34,649 nt of DNA, from the NCBI GenBank assembly GCA_018400955.1, contig JAGYLH010000033.1:1-34649 (forward strand), written 5' to 3'. Below, piece after piece: positions 1 through 7,511 of the stretch. A program made the translations under genes and the position numbers. Numbering within the stretch: position 1 is the first letter of the stretch; each line of letters opens with the position of its first letter. This DNA is from Bacteroidales bacterium. Lineage in GTDB: Bacteria; Bacteroidota; Bacteroidia; Bacteroidales; F082. The notes below the pieces were generated by a model that ran no database searches, had not been told where the DNA came from, and saw nothing but the letters and a program-made list of their open reading frames with translations.

Positions 1-851
1 GCGATATGATACTTGGCACCTGGTATCCCAAAGGAGGCATGTACGAGGTGGTAAAAGGCTTTGAAAGGCTTGCCCTTTCCTTAGGGGTAAAGTTTCATTA
101 CAACCAGGAGGTTGTTTCCTTTGAATATGCGCAAAATAAAGTGGCAGCCATTCAAACCAAAACAGACAGGTATGAGGCTGATTATGTAATCGCCAGTGCT
201 GATTACCATCATATTGAGCAAAAGATATTGGAGCCGGAATACCGCAAATATTCGCCAAAGTACTGGGAATCGAGAACCATGTCGCCCAGCTCATTAATTT
301 ATTTCCTGGGAATAGATAAAAAACTTAAAGGCATGCAGCACCATACTTTAATCTTTAATAAGGATTTTGAAAAGCATGCCCATCAGATTTATGAACAGCC
401 ACAATGGCCTGAAAACCCATCTGTTTATTTGAGCTGCACTTCTCAAACCGATCCAACAACAGCTCCTGCCGGAATGGAGAACCTATTTATTCTGATTCCT
501 GTTGCCCCCGGCTTGGCCGATACCGACGAAGTGCGCCAGCAATATTATGACTTTTCGGTTAAGCGGATAGAGGAGACATTGGATATTTCTTTTTCCAAAA
601 ATGTGATTTACAAACGCATGTATTCCAATCGCGATTTTGCCACCGACTACTATGCTTATAAAGGTAATGCCTATGGATTGGCCAATACGTTGAAGCAAAC
701 AGCCATTTTAAAACCATCTATGTTCAACAAAAAGCTGAGTAATCTGTTATACACAGGTCAGCTGACCATTCCTGGCCCTGGTGTGCCACCGGCGATTATT
801 TCAGGGCAGGTTGCCGCTTCCGAAATCATGAAAAAATCTAAAATCCTATAG
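1..851 (+). CDS. crtI: Phytoene desaturase, C-terminal part (5' cut by window edge)
   Basis: FAD-dependent carotenoid desaturase that introduces double bonds into phytoene on the way to lycopene. About 282 residues are visible. The reading frame is open back to base 3 with no start, so roughly the first 200 residues of the usual ~490 lie outside the window. The visible part begins at the family motif GTWYPKGGMYEV and ends with the typical C-terminal FAD-contact region (LLYTGQLTIPGPGVPPAIIS, then a GQVAASEI helix). The internal ATG at base 6 is not the true start. The next gene, crtB, follows after 3 bp, so the two are almost certainly cotranscribed. A related CrtI-type desaturase of different step number cannot be excluded, but the crt context supports phytoene desaturase. 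Confidence 0.93.
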   Translation, partial: DMILGTWYPKGGMYEVVKGFERLALSLGVKFHYNQEVVSFEYAQNKVAAIQTKTDRYEADYVIASADYHHIEQKILEPEYRKYSPKYWESRTMSPSSLIYFLGIDKKLKGMQHHTLIFNKDFEKHAHQIYEQPQWPENPSVYLSCTSQTDPTTAPAGMENLFILIPVAPGLADTDEVRQQYYDFSVKRIEETLDISFSKNVIYKRMYSNRDFATDYYAYKGNAYGLANTLKQTAILKPSMFNKKLSNLLYTGQLTIPGPGVPPAIISGQVAASEIMKKSKIL

Positions 852-854
852 CCA

Positions 855-1694
855 ATGAAAGCCCTCTACGACCACATCTCGCGACGTACCAGTAAAATGA
901 CAACCCGTGCTTACAGCACATCATTTTCGATGGGCATCAGGCTTTTTAGTGCAAGGTTTCACGATCCTATTTATGCTGTTTATGGCTTTGTACGACTGGC
1001 AGATGAAATTGTTGATACTTTTCACAGTTATAATAAAGATGAATTGCTGGCCGAGTTCAGACGCGACACCAAACTGGCTATCGATCGCGGCATCAGCCTG
1101 AACCCTATTCTTCAAAGCTTTCAGGAAACGGTAAACAAATACAATATTGAATGGGAATTGATCGACCGTTTTTTGAAAAGCATGGAAATGGATTTAGAGG
1201 ATATCGAATACAACCATATGCTTTTTGAAGATTATATCCTCGGTTCAGCGGAAGTGGTAGGTTTGATGTGTCTGCGCGTTTTTACCGAGGGGGATGAAGA
1301 TAACTACAAAAGGCTGAAGAGGCCTGCCATGCGCCTGGGGTCTGCTTTTCAAAAAATTAACTTCCTGCGTGATATGCACTCCGACTACAAGCATCTTGGC
1401 CGCACCTATTTTCCAGGAATAGACATGGAGAATTTTGATAAAAGGACCAAAGATGAAATAGAGGCTGATATTGAAAAGGACTTTAAAGATGGCCTTTCAG
1501 GCATCAAAATGTTGCCCCACGGCACCCGTTACGGCGTGTATGTTGCTTATGTTTATTACTACAACCTGTTTAAGAAAATCAGGCGTTTACAAACAGGCAA
1601 ACTGCTTGAAGACAACAGGGTAAGGGTTCCAAATAGCACCAAATATGCCCTGCTGGTATCTTCCTATCTGCGATACAAACTAAACCTTTTATAG
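855..1694 (+). CDS. crtB: Phytoene synthase
   Basis: Condenses two geranylgeranyl diphosphates to phytoene, the committed step of C40 carotenoid synthesis. At 279 residues it is of normal family length. Both Asp-rich Mg-diphosphate sites are present: DEIVD at residues 50-54 (in RLADEIVD) and DMHSD at residues 173-177 (in NFLRDMHSDYKHLGRTYFP). A squalene/phytoene synthase helix-rich body lies between them. The start ATG is 3 bp after the crtI stop, and the next gene starts 4 bp after this stop, which gives an operon of crtI-crtB-unknown-idi-crtZ. The neighbouring crtI and crtZ make a squalene synthase reading unlikely. Confidence 0.94.
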   Translation: MKALYDHISRRTSKMTTRAYSTSFSMGIRLFSARFHDPIYAVYGFVRLADEIVDTFHSYNKDELLAEFRRDTKLAIDRGISLNPILQSFQETVNKYNIEWELIDRFLKSMEMDLEDIEYNHMLFEDYILGSAEVVGLMCLRVFTEGDEDNYKRLKRPAMRLGSAFQKINFLRDMHSDYKHLGRTYFPGIDMENFDKRTKDEIEADIEKDFKDGLSGIKMLPHGTRYGVYVAYVYYYNLFKKIRRLQTGKLLEDNRVRVPNSTKYALLVSSYLRYKLNLL

Positions 1695-1698
1695 AATA

Positions 1699-2220
1699 GT
1701 GAAACTACTTCTAATTTTCTTTTACCTATCCACATTTCAGCCGTCAGATGATTGGCATAGCTATGCCCGCGACAGCTTTTTTAAGTTTGATGAGGGGCCT
1801 TGCCTGGCCACAGATCTTTACCATTATCTTGATGCAATTGAGCGTGGTAAGGATGCGCTATATCTCGCCTATAAAGGAACGGCACTGGCTTCATCGGCTG
1901 ATTGCACCATCAATCCTGCCGGAAAATTGCGTCGTTTCAGGGAAGGACGAAAGCTGATTGAGCAAGCAGTTGCTATGGACGCAGCCAATGCGGAGGTAAG
2001 GTTTCTGCGGCTGAGTGTGCAGGTTAAAGCGCCTTATTTTCTGGGCTACTCCGGTAATATCGTCGATGACAGGGAATTACTCATAAGATATCTGCACGAA
2101 AGTAAAATACCTATCGTAGATAGCGATTTTACGACTAAAGTACTTAGTTTTGTAAGCTTATATGCTGAACCAACGCATGACGAATTGAAACTTATAAACG
2201 ACTTGAGGTCAAAATTATGA
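1699..2220 (+). CDS. Small exported protein of unknown function inside the carotenoid operon
   Basis: I do not recognise a named family. The 173-residue product begins with a hydrophobic segment (KLLLIFFYLSTFQPS) that could be a short signal peptide or membrane anchor. A mostly helical body follows with Ala/Glu-rich stretches (residues about 75-100, KLIEQAVAMDAANAEVRFLR) that resemble a tetratricopeptide-like helix pair. The start is GTG, 4 bp after the crtB stop. The 3' end overlaps the idi start as ATGA (2217-2220), so translation is probably coupled to both neighbours. Its place between crtB and idi suggests a role linked to carotenoid or membrane physiology, but this is inferred from context only. 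Confidence 0.75.
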   Translation: MKLLLIFFYLSTFQPSDDWHSYARDSFFKFDEGPCLATDLYHYLDAIERGKDALYLAYKGTALASSADCTINPAGKLRRFREGRKLIEQAVAMDAANAEVRFLRLSVQVKAPYFLGYSGNIVDDRELLIRYLHESKIPIVDSDFTTKVLSFVSLYAEPTHDELKLINDLRSKL

Positions 2221-2753
2221 TTATGCAAGAAGAGCAAGTAATCCTGGTAAATGAAAATGATGAGCAGATTGGCCTGATGGAGAAAATGAAAGCACACATT
2301 GAGGTGCATCTGCATCGTGCTTTTTCTGTTTTTGTGTTCAACAGCCGTGGCGAACTTTTGTTGCAGCAACGTGCACTCAGCAAATACCATACGCCCGGCC
2401 TGTGGACCAATACCTGTTGCAGCCACCCCCGCAATGGCGAAACTTTGCAACAAGCTACCAGCAGAAGGCTCAGGGAAGAAATGGGTATGCAATGTGAGCT
2501 TAGCAAAGCGTTCGATTTTATTTACAAAGCCGATGTAGGACAGGGCCTTACTGAGTATGAATTTGACCATGTTTTTTTTGGGTATTCTGATGATTTACCT
2601 TCCATTAACAAAGATGAAGTTGAGCACTATCGTTATGCTAAACTAACTGACATCAGAAATGAAATGGAGGCCAATCCGGAACAATTTACGGTGTGGTTTC
2701 GTATTGCCTTTGACCGCGTTGAGCAGCATTTTCTGATTAAAAATAAAGCATAA
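2217..2753 (+). CDS. idi: Isopentenyl-diphosphate delta-isomerase, type I
   Basis: Interconverts isopentenyl and dimethylallyl diphosphate and supplies prenyl units to the carotenoid pathway in the cytosol. The 178-residue product has the type I Nudix-like fold signature. The catalytic Cys lies in TNTCCSHPRNGE (Cys67/68), metal-binding His residues lie near residues 31-33 (EVHLHRAF), and the Glu-rich helix is RRLREEMGM (residues 83-91). The Tyr/Glu segment GLTEYEFDHVFFG is also present. The ATG overlaps the preceding stop by 4 bp. A second in-frame ATG two codons later (2223) is an equally possible start. The FMN-dependent type II enzyme is excluded by sequence. Confidence 0.95.
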   Translation: MIMQEEQVILVNENDEQIGLMEKMKAHIEVHLHRAFSVFVFNSRGELLLQQRALSKYHTPGLWTNTCCSHPRNGETLQQATSRRLREEMGMQCELSKAFDFIYKADVGQGLTEYEFDHVFFGYSDDLPSINKDEVEHYRYAKLTDIRNEMEANPEQFTVWFRIAFDRVEQHFLIKNKA

Positions 2754-2777
2754 TTTTTAACATTAACAATTTTCACT

Positions 2778-3239
2778 ATGGATTGGTACTTAGCAGCAAT
2801 TTTGGTTTTGGCGGCTTTCTTTTTTATGGAATTCGTGGCCTGGTTTACGCATAAATATGTCATGCATGGTTTTTTGTGGGTGCTTCACAAAGATCATCAT
2901 ATCCGTGATGGGCGCAAGTTTGAATGGAATGATCTGTTTGCCATTATTTTTGCATCGCCGGCAATTTTTTTCACCTATATGGGTGCTGCCGCCGGCTTCG
3001 ACTGGAAGTTCTATATCGGCATCGGTATTACACTTTATGGTCTGGCATATTTCACTTTTCACGATGTGCTCGTGCATGGCAGGGCTCCTTTTTTGCAAAA
3101 ATTAAGCAATAAGTACCTGCGTGCAACTATAACTGCCCACCTTGATCACCACAAGCCGCGAGCCTATTACAACTATGGCTTCTTGATTGCACCCCGGAAA
3201 TATTACCGCGAAGAATGGGCCAAATCTCATAAAAAATAG
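2778..3239 (+). CDS. crtZ: Beta-carotene hydroxylase (non-heme di-iron, CrtZ type)
   Basis: Membrane di-iron oxygenase that hydroxylates beta-ionone rings at C3, giving zeaxanthin from beta-carotene with O2. The 153-residue product carries all the His motifs of the fatty-acid-hydroxylase superfamily: HKYVMH (residues 25-30), HKDHH (37-41), HDVLVH (95-100) and HLDHH (121-125). Two or more hydrophobic helices lie between them (residues 3-22, 54-70, 77-94). It is the last gene of the crt operon, 24 bp after idi. No lycopene cyclase gene is visible here, so cyclisation must be encoded elsewhere or upstream. An oxygen-requiring enzyme argues against a strict anaerobe. Confidence 0.94.
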   Translation: MDWYLAAILVLAAFFFMEFVAWFTHKYVMHGFLWVLHKDHHIRDGRKFEWNDLFAIIFASPAIFFTYMGAAAGFDWKFYIGIGITLYGLAYFTFHDVLVHGRAPFLQKLSNKYLRATITAHLDHHKPRAYYNYGFLIAPRKYYREEWAKSHKK

Positions 3240-3310
3240 GTTTTTGCAATAATCTGGTTTTTTTGTCGTTTTCGCGATATAAAACTTGTTAAAAATAAAA
3301 GCCTAAGCTT

Positions 3311-4366
3311 GTGAAAAAAGCATTTATTATTGCCTTTCTTCTATTTGGGATACTGCGCCTTACCACACTCATGGCCCAAAATGGTGGGAGCGGTGCCTAT
3401 GATTTTCTAAACACGCCCGTTTCGGCCCGTACAGCTGCCCTTGGTGGAAGCATCGTGCCTGTTGATGATGGTGATGTTACGCTGACGCTAAACAATCCGG
3501 CACTAATCACTCCCCAGATGAATAACCACCTGGGTTTGGCCTATGTTAATTACTTTGCTGATATTAATTATGGCGTGGTAAATTATGCCCGCACTATTGA
3601 AGGCCTTGGAAATTTTGCAGCAGGCTTACAGTATTACAACTATGGCAGTTTCGACTATGCCGATGAGGGCGGAAGCAAGGATGGCACTACTTTTTCGGCA
3701 CACGATATGGCCTTGACACTGGGCTGGGGCCGGCAGCTTGATACAAGCTTTTCTATCGGTGCCAACCTCAAATTCATCAATTCATCTTACGAATCTTATA
3801 ACTCATTTGGCCTGGCTGTTGACGTGGCCGGAACCTATAAAACCAAGAACGGATGGCTGGTATCCCTCACTGCCCGTAATATTGGCCGGGAATTGAAATC
3901 ATTTTTACCCGGCGAAGCGGCTACCCTGCCTTTTAGCATGCAGTTGGGTTTATCCAAACGATTGGACCATGTGCCTTTCAGGTTTATGCTGGTGTATGAC
4001 CATTTGCAGAAATGGGATCTTACATATGAAGATCCGCTTGATCTGGCTGGCAATATCGATCCCATCACCGGCGAAAGACGCGAACGCGATAAATTTGCAA
4101 ACTTTGGCGACCAACTGATGCGACATATCATTTTTGGAGGAGAGTTTTACATTGGAAAAAATCTGATTCTACGTGGCAGCTATAATTACAAGCGTCGTCA
4201 GGAAATGAAAATTCCTGATAAGTTGGGCATGGTTGGCTTTAGCTGGGGCTTGGGCGTTCGAGTCAACAGGTTTCATATCAGCTATTCCCGATCGTCTTTC
4301 CATGTGGTGGGCTCGCCCAATTATTTTACCATTACCACCAATATTGACAATTTCAGACGGAATTAG
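3311..4366 (+). CDS. porQ: Type IX secretion system protein PorQ
   Basis: Outer-membrane beta-barrel-like protein associated with the type IX secretion system, which is restricted to Bacteroidota. The 351-residue product has an N-terminal signal peptide (about residues 1-22, ending ...LMAQ). A PorQ/PorV-like barrel follows, with the typical opening GAYDFLNTPVSARTAALGG and the NNPALI motif. Alternating beta strands run to the C-terminus, which ends in an aromatic/Thr-rich strand. The start is GTG, with no better ATG nearby. A 71-bp AT-rich gap separates it from crtZ, and the ThiF-like gene converges on it 39 bp downstream. Other por genes are absent, which is normal because por genes are scattered in many Bacteroidota. 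Confidence 0.9.
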   Translation: MKKAFIIAFLLFGILRLTTLMAQNGGSGAYDFLNTPVSARTAALGGSIVPVDDGDVTLTLNNPALITPQMNNHLGLAYVNYFADINYGVVNYARTIEGLGNFAAGLQYYNYGSFDYADEGGSKDGTTFSAHDMALTLGWGRQLDTSFSIGANLKFINSSYESYNSFGLAVDVAGTYKTKNGWLVSLTARNIGRELKSFLPGEAATLPFSMQLGLSKRLDHVPFRFMLVYDHLQKWDLTYEDPLDLAGNIDPITGERRERDKFANFGDQLMRHIIFGGEFYIGKNLILRGSYNYKRRQEMKIPDKLGMVGFSWGLGVRVNRFHISYSRSSFHVVGSPNYFTITTNIDNFRRN

Positions 4367-4405
4367 TCCACGTAAGGGAAATTAAGCACTTCTTCCAAGT
4401 TGCAC

Positions 4406-5086
4406 TCACAATTCAAACACCTCGAATTTCATTTCCAAAGTGTCTATCGTCAAGAGCTTGTTCTGGAGTACAACGGGCTTGCCAAGCATTACCTTCAATG
4501 CTTCAGCCACTTGCAACGAGGCTGCCAGGGCAGGGGTGAAGGAGGGGTTTCCCAATTCAGTTTCAATGCCTTTCGAAAATTCCTCAGGGTAAAGCTTGTC
4601 CAGGGTGCCATCGCCCGGAAAAATTGTGCTGATGTGGGCATACCAACCGGCAATAGCACCATAAACAATTGGAATTTTCAAGCTTTCGGCGGTTGATTGC
4701 AAAAGTTTACGTGTGGGAATATTATCCAATGCATCGCAAATCACATCATGGCCGGCTAAGTGCAACGAGGCATTTTCCGGAGTAATGAAGTCGCTGATAA
4801 GGTTTACTTGCACATCCGGGTTGATCAATTGAATTCTTTGCATGGCTGCTTCAGCTTTTAATGTGCCAAGGTTCTCAGGAGTGGCCAGCAGCTGCCGGTT
4901 CAGGTTGGAAGCCTCAAAAATATCGCCGTCGATTACAGTGAGATTTCCAAGGCCAAGCCTTGCAAGCATTTCAATAATATAACCACCCAAACCACCACAG
5001 CCTACAACCACGGCACTTTTTTGCCGTAGCATCAAGTTTTCCTCACGGCTCAGCATGTTTTCATTTTTCAGATATCTTGCATTCAT
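4406..5086 (-). CDS. ThiF/MoeB/HesA-family E1-like adenylyltransferase
   Basis: Cytosolic ATP-dependent enzyme of the ubiquitin-activating (E1) superfamily, which adenylates the C-terminus of a small sulfur-carrier protein. The 226-residue product has the Rossmann nucleotide loop VVGCGGLGGY (residues 27-36), the acidic VIDGD strand, the NLNRQ arginine motif, the GTLKAEAA lysine and the CDALDNIPTR Asp/Arg motif. It is shorter than MoeB or ThiF (~245-250). Only two cysteines are visible, one in the Rossmann loop and one in CDALDN. The CxxC zinc site and a typical catalytic Cys are absent. No ThiS or MoaD partner is encoded nearby. It lies 17 bp downstream of the DUF2279 gene on the same strand, probably one transcript. 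Its exact pathway cannot be assigned. Confidence 0.85.
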   Translation of the reverse strand: MNARYLKNENMLSREENLMLRQKSAVVVGCGGLGGYIIEMLARLGLGNLTVIDGDIFEASNLNRQLLATPENLGTLKAEAAMQRIQLINPDVQVNLISDFITPENASLHLAGHDVICDALDNIPTRKLLQSTAESLKIPIVYGAIAGWYAHISTIFPGDGTLDKLYPEEFSKGIETELGNPSFTPALAASLQVAEALKVMLGKPVVLQNKLLTIDTLEMKFEVFEL

Positions 5087-5103
5087 CTACAAATAATTTT
5101 CAG

Positions 5104-6027
5104 TTAAAAATACAAAGGTTTGAATTTCAAACCATCAAGGCGATTAAACTCCAGGGCAGGAAATGGTACTTTTATCATATTGAGTACCTGCAGCACGGGA
5201 ACCAGCCACTGTTTGTTGTTTGGAATGCGCGTAAAATCAATATCCAACGAGATAAAAAACTGCCTGTAACGCTCCAGGTGTGGAAAAGGTTCGCCTTTAT
5301 AGAACTTCGGGTTTTCAAATTCGTGGATCATGCCGTTTGCGCTGTATCCAACAGCCAGATTTAGCCAGCCGGGCAAAACCCGTGTTCCACTTATTTTGTT
5401 GATATTCCCTGAAAACCAATACGTATGGGCATTGTAATCCAGAAAAAAGCTCATGAAGTTGTTTTCGCCAAGTATGGGATGATAGCGCGGATACTCGCTT
5501 GGTGAATAGGAGAACTTCATTACAACAGGCTGCTCATCAAAAATAGCTTCCTGGGCAGTAAATAAGGCTGCGCCAAATGTATTTGCTGCCATATCCCACC
5601 ACGAAAAGCCCCAGCCCTCATACAAACCATCAAAAACTTCAATTGGTGTTTGAATAACGATGCCCATGGGGCCACCGATCAGCAAAGCAGTTTTTTTGTC
5701 AACTCCTGCCCATCGCAAGGCGTTATAGGTATAATAGCTCTCATAATAGGCTCCATAGGCATGCCCGAATTTGTCCATTTGCAAATAGCCCAGGCCATCA
5801 TTGTACCAATGGAAAGGAACCCGTTCTGCATCTTTGTACCAGATAAAGCTGAGAAAAGACAATCCACCTACATAAGCAGCTGAACCAAAGCCAACAACTT
5901 TGTTGAATCTTTTTGGAGCAATCGTATCACTGTAATTGGGACTATAAAATGATTGCCCGAAGCTGTTAAATGAAATCAGAACAATCAGAAAAGCAACAAT
6001 GTTTGTTTTAAATTTGTTTTTTAGCAT
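5104..6027 (-). CDS. DUF2279 / YfiM-like exported membrane protein
   Basis: Function unknown. The 307-residue product has an N-terminal signal peptide (hydrophobic core ...VAFLIVLISFNSFGQ, cleavage near residue 24). The conserved DUF2279 core follows: a glycine-rich helix (VGFGSAAYVGG), MDKFGHAYGAYYESY, the small-residue helix ALLIGGPMGIVIQTPIE and FDGLYEGWGFSWWDMAANTFG. The C-terminal half is rich in aromatic beta strands and may sit in the outer membrane. The His, Asp and Glu residues of the core resemble a small membrane-embedded active site, but no reaction is known to me. It is the first gene of a two-gene minus-strand unit with the ThiF-like gene. The start ATG at 6027 is well placed for the signal peptide. 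Confidence 0.82.
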   Translation of the reverse strand: MLKNKFKTNIVAFLIVLISFNSFGQSFYSPNYSDTIAPKRFNKVVGFGSAAYVGGLSFLSFIWYKDAERVPFHWYNDGLGYLQMDKFGHAYGAYYESYYTYNALRWAGVDKKTALLIGGPMGIVIQTPIEVFDGLYEGWGFSWWDMAANTFGAALFTAQEAIFDEQPVVMKFSYSPSEYPRYHPILGENNFMSFFLDYNAHTYWFSGNINKISGTRVLPGWLNLAVGYSANGMIHEFENPKFYKGEPFPHLERYRQFFISLDIDFTRIPNNKQWLVPVLQVLNMIKVPFPALEFNRLDGLKFKPLYF

Positions 6028-6348
6028 GATCTATATATCGCCTTAAAATGCAACAATTCTGTGTTTATAAGTAATCCGCTGTCTCAAATGATACTTTTTT
6101 TACAATGAACGAAAAGTGAATTATGTATTCTATACAGACTTCGAAATTAACATTTTTGTAAAAACAAGAGAACATAAAAGCTTATTGAATTTTAGTAGGT
6201 GAGTCTGTCTTTTGGATTTCTCCTTCTACAATCTTTTTTACTGAAAAATCAGGTTGTTTGGCCGTCAATCAGTCGAGTGAATGGCTTAATTTTGTAGACT
6301 ATTTGCTGCTTACGATTCAGCTATATGTGATACTAATCTTTCATTATA
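6028..6348. other. Intergenic region between divergent genes (321 bp)
   Basis: AT-rich spacer between the DUF2279 gene (leftward) and the SpoIIE-type phosphatase gene (rightward). It should hold promoters for both. On the + strand one perfect TAnnTTTG element is seen near its right end. No clear minus-strand match was found. I see no open gene, tRNA or strong hairpin. Confidence 0.6.
6287..6294 (+). promoter_or_regulatory. Candidate -7 element (TAATTTTG) for the SpoIIE-type gene
   Basis: Perfect match to the Bacteroidota sigma-factor -7 consensus TAnnTTTG, 54 bp upstream of the ATG at 6349. The nearest upstream TTG (6258-6260) is 26 bp away, longer than the usual ~19-21, so the -33 part is weak. 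Confidence 0.4.
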
Positions 6349-7503
6349 ATGTACATTCATACGGACGTTTTTGCCATTCAAACCCCAAAATATGCAGGAC
6401 AGGCCTGCGGCGATGCCATGCAGATTTTCCGCGATAGCACAGCCACAACGGTTGTGTTGGCCGATGGGTTGGGCTCTGGAATCAAGGCCCATATTGCAGC
6501 CACCATGTGCGTTTCACGTCTGATTACAGGAATTGGTTCAGGTATGTCGGCCCGCGAGGCTTTTAAAACAGTGGCTCAGACCATGGACAAAGCATGGGGC
6601 ACCGATCAGCCTTTTGCTGTTTTTACCTTGTTGCGGATACTTAATAATGGTCAGGCAACTGTTTTAAGCTATGAAATGCCTCCTCCGGTGCTGGTAACAA
6701 AAACATATGCACAGATATTGCGCGACCAGGTTTATACGCAGAATAAAGCCATCATTCATGAATCCAATTGTTTGATAGCCAAGGGTGATGGTTTGATTCT
6801 GCTGAGCGATGGTATCACACAGGCTGGTATAGGCAAGATATTTCCCATGGGATGGGAAGCCGAAGGTGTGCGAGCCTTTGTACAGGGGCAGCTGCCTGTT
6901 GAGCGTATCGAAGGTCAGGGGTTGGTAAACATTATTCATGATAAAGCCCGTTCATATTGGCCTGCCGGCAAGGGCGATGATTGTTCGGTGCTGCTGGCTC
7001 TCAGCAGGCGGGGGGTTATCGTGAACTTGCTCAGTGGACCACCAAAAATGAAGGCGGATGATGAGAAATTTGTAAACGACTTTCTTTCTTATCAAGGCAT
7101 CAGGGTGATTGCCGGAGGTTCAACAGCGCAAATGGCTTCACGCATTATGAAATCCAGACTAGAGATAGCGGGGAGCGAAAACAGCATCACTCCACCAGCC
7201 TATAAAATTGATGGTATTGAATTGGTTACCGAAGGTATGGTTACATTAAACCAGGTATATCATTTGCTTGAAGAAGAGCCTGAAAATTACAGCCAGGACT
7301 CTCCGGCTTCGGAATTGGCCTATTACCTTAAAATGGCCGACAGGGTAAATATCTGGCAGGGCGATGCCGAAAATCTGGGTGAAGGTAAAATTGAGTTCAA
7401 GCAGCAGGGACTGCTCAGCCGGCATAAAATTATCGAAAGGCTGGTGAAGCGGCTCGAGAGCCAGGGTAAGTTGGTGGTACTGCAAAAAATAGCTGTTGGC
7501 TGA
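6349..7503 (+). CDS. SpoIIE/PP2C-type serine phosphatase, hydrogenase-associated subtype
   Basis: Predicted cytosolic metal-dependent Ser/Thr protein phosphatase. The 384-residue product has a PP2C-like domain (about residues 1-220) with metal-site acids in CGD (Asp22), LADGLGSG (Asp39), LLSDGI (Asp154) and GDDCSV (Asp210-211). A second domain (about 225-345) contains LLSGPPK, AGGSTAQMASR and IELVTEGMVTLNQV. This two-part layout is known from SpoIIE-like genes beside [FeFe]-hydrogenase subunits in anaerobes, where its role is unclear. No hydrogenase gene is in this window. The gene stands alone and converges on the ATPase gene with only 8 bp between stops. The phosphatase substrate is unknown. 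Confidence 0.82.
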   Translation: MYIHTDVFAIQTPKYAGQACGDAMQIFRDSTATTVVLADGLGSGIKAHIAATMCVSRLITGIGSGMSAREAFKTVAQTMDKAWGTDQPFAVFTLLRILNNGQATVLSYEMPPPVLVTKTYAQILRDQVYTQNKAIIHESNCLIAKGDGLILLSDGITQAGIGKIFPMGWEAEGVRAFVQGQLPVERIEGQGLVNIIHDKARSYWPAGKGDDCSVLLALSRRGVIVNLLSGPPKMKADDEKFVNDFLSYQGIRVIAGGSTAQMASRIMKSRLEIAGSENSITPPAYKIDGIELVTEGMVTLNQVYHLLEEEPENYSQDSPASELAYYLKMADRVNIWQGDAENLGEGKIEFKQQGLLSRHKIIERLVKRLESQGKLVVLQKIAVG

Positions 7504-7511
7504 TTTAGCTG

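Noticed and set aside
2046-2570. 174-codon minus-strand open frame over idi and the small unknown gene
   Set aside because: It is antisense to two coupled operon genes; idi is certain, so this is a shadow.
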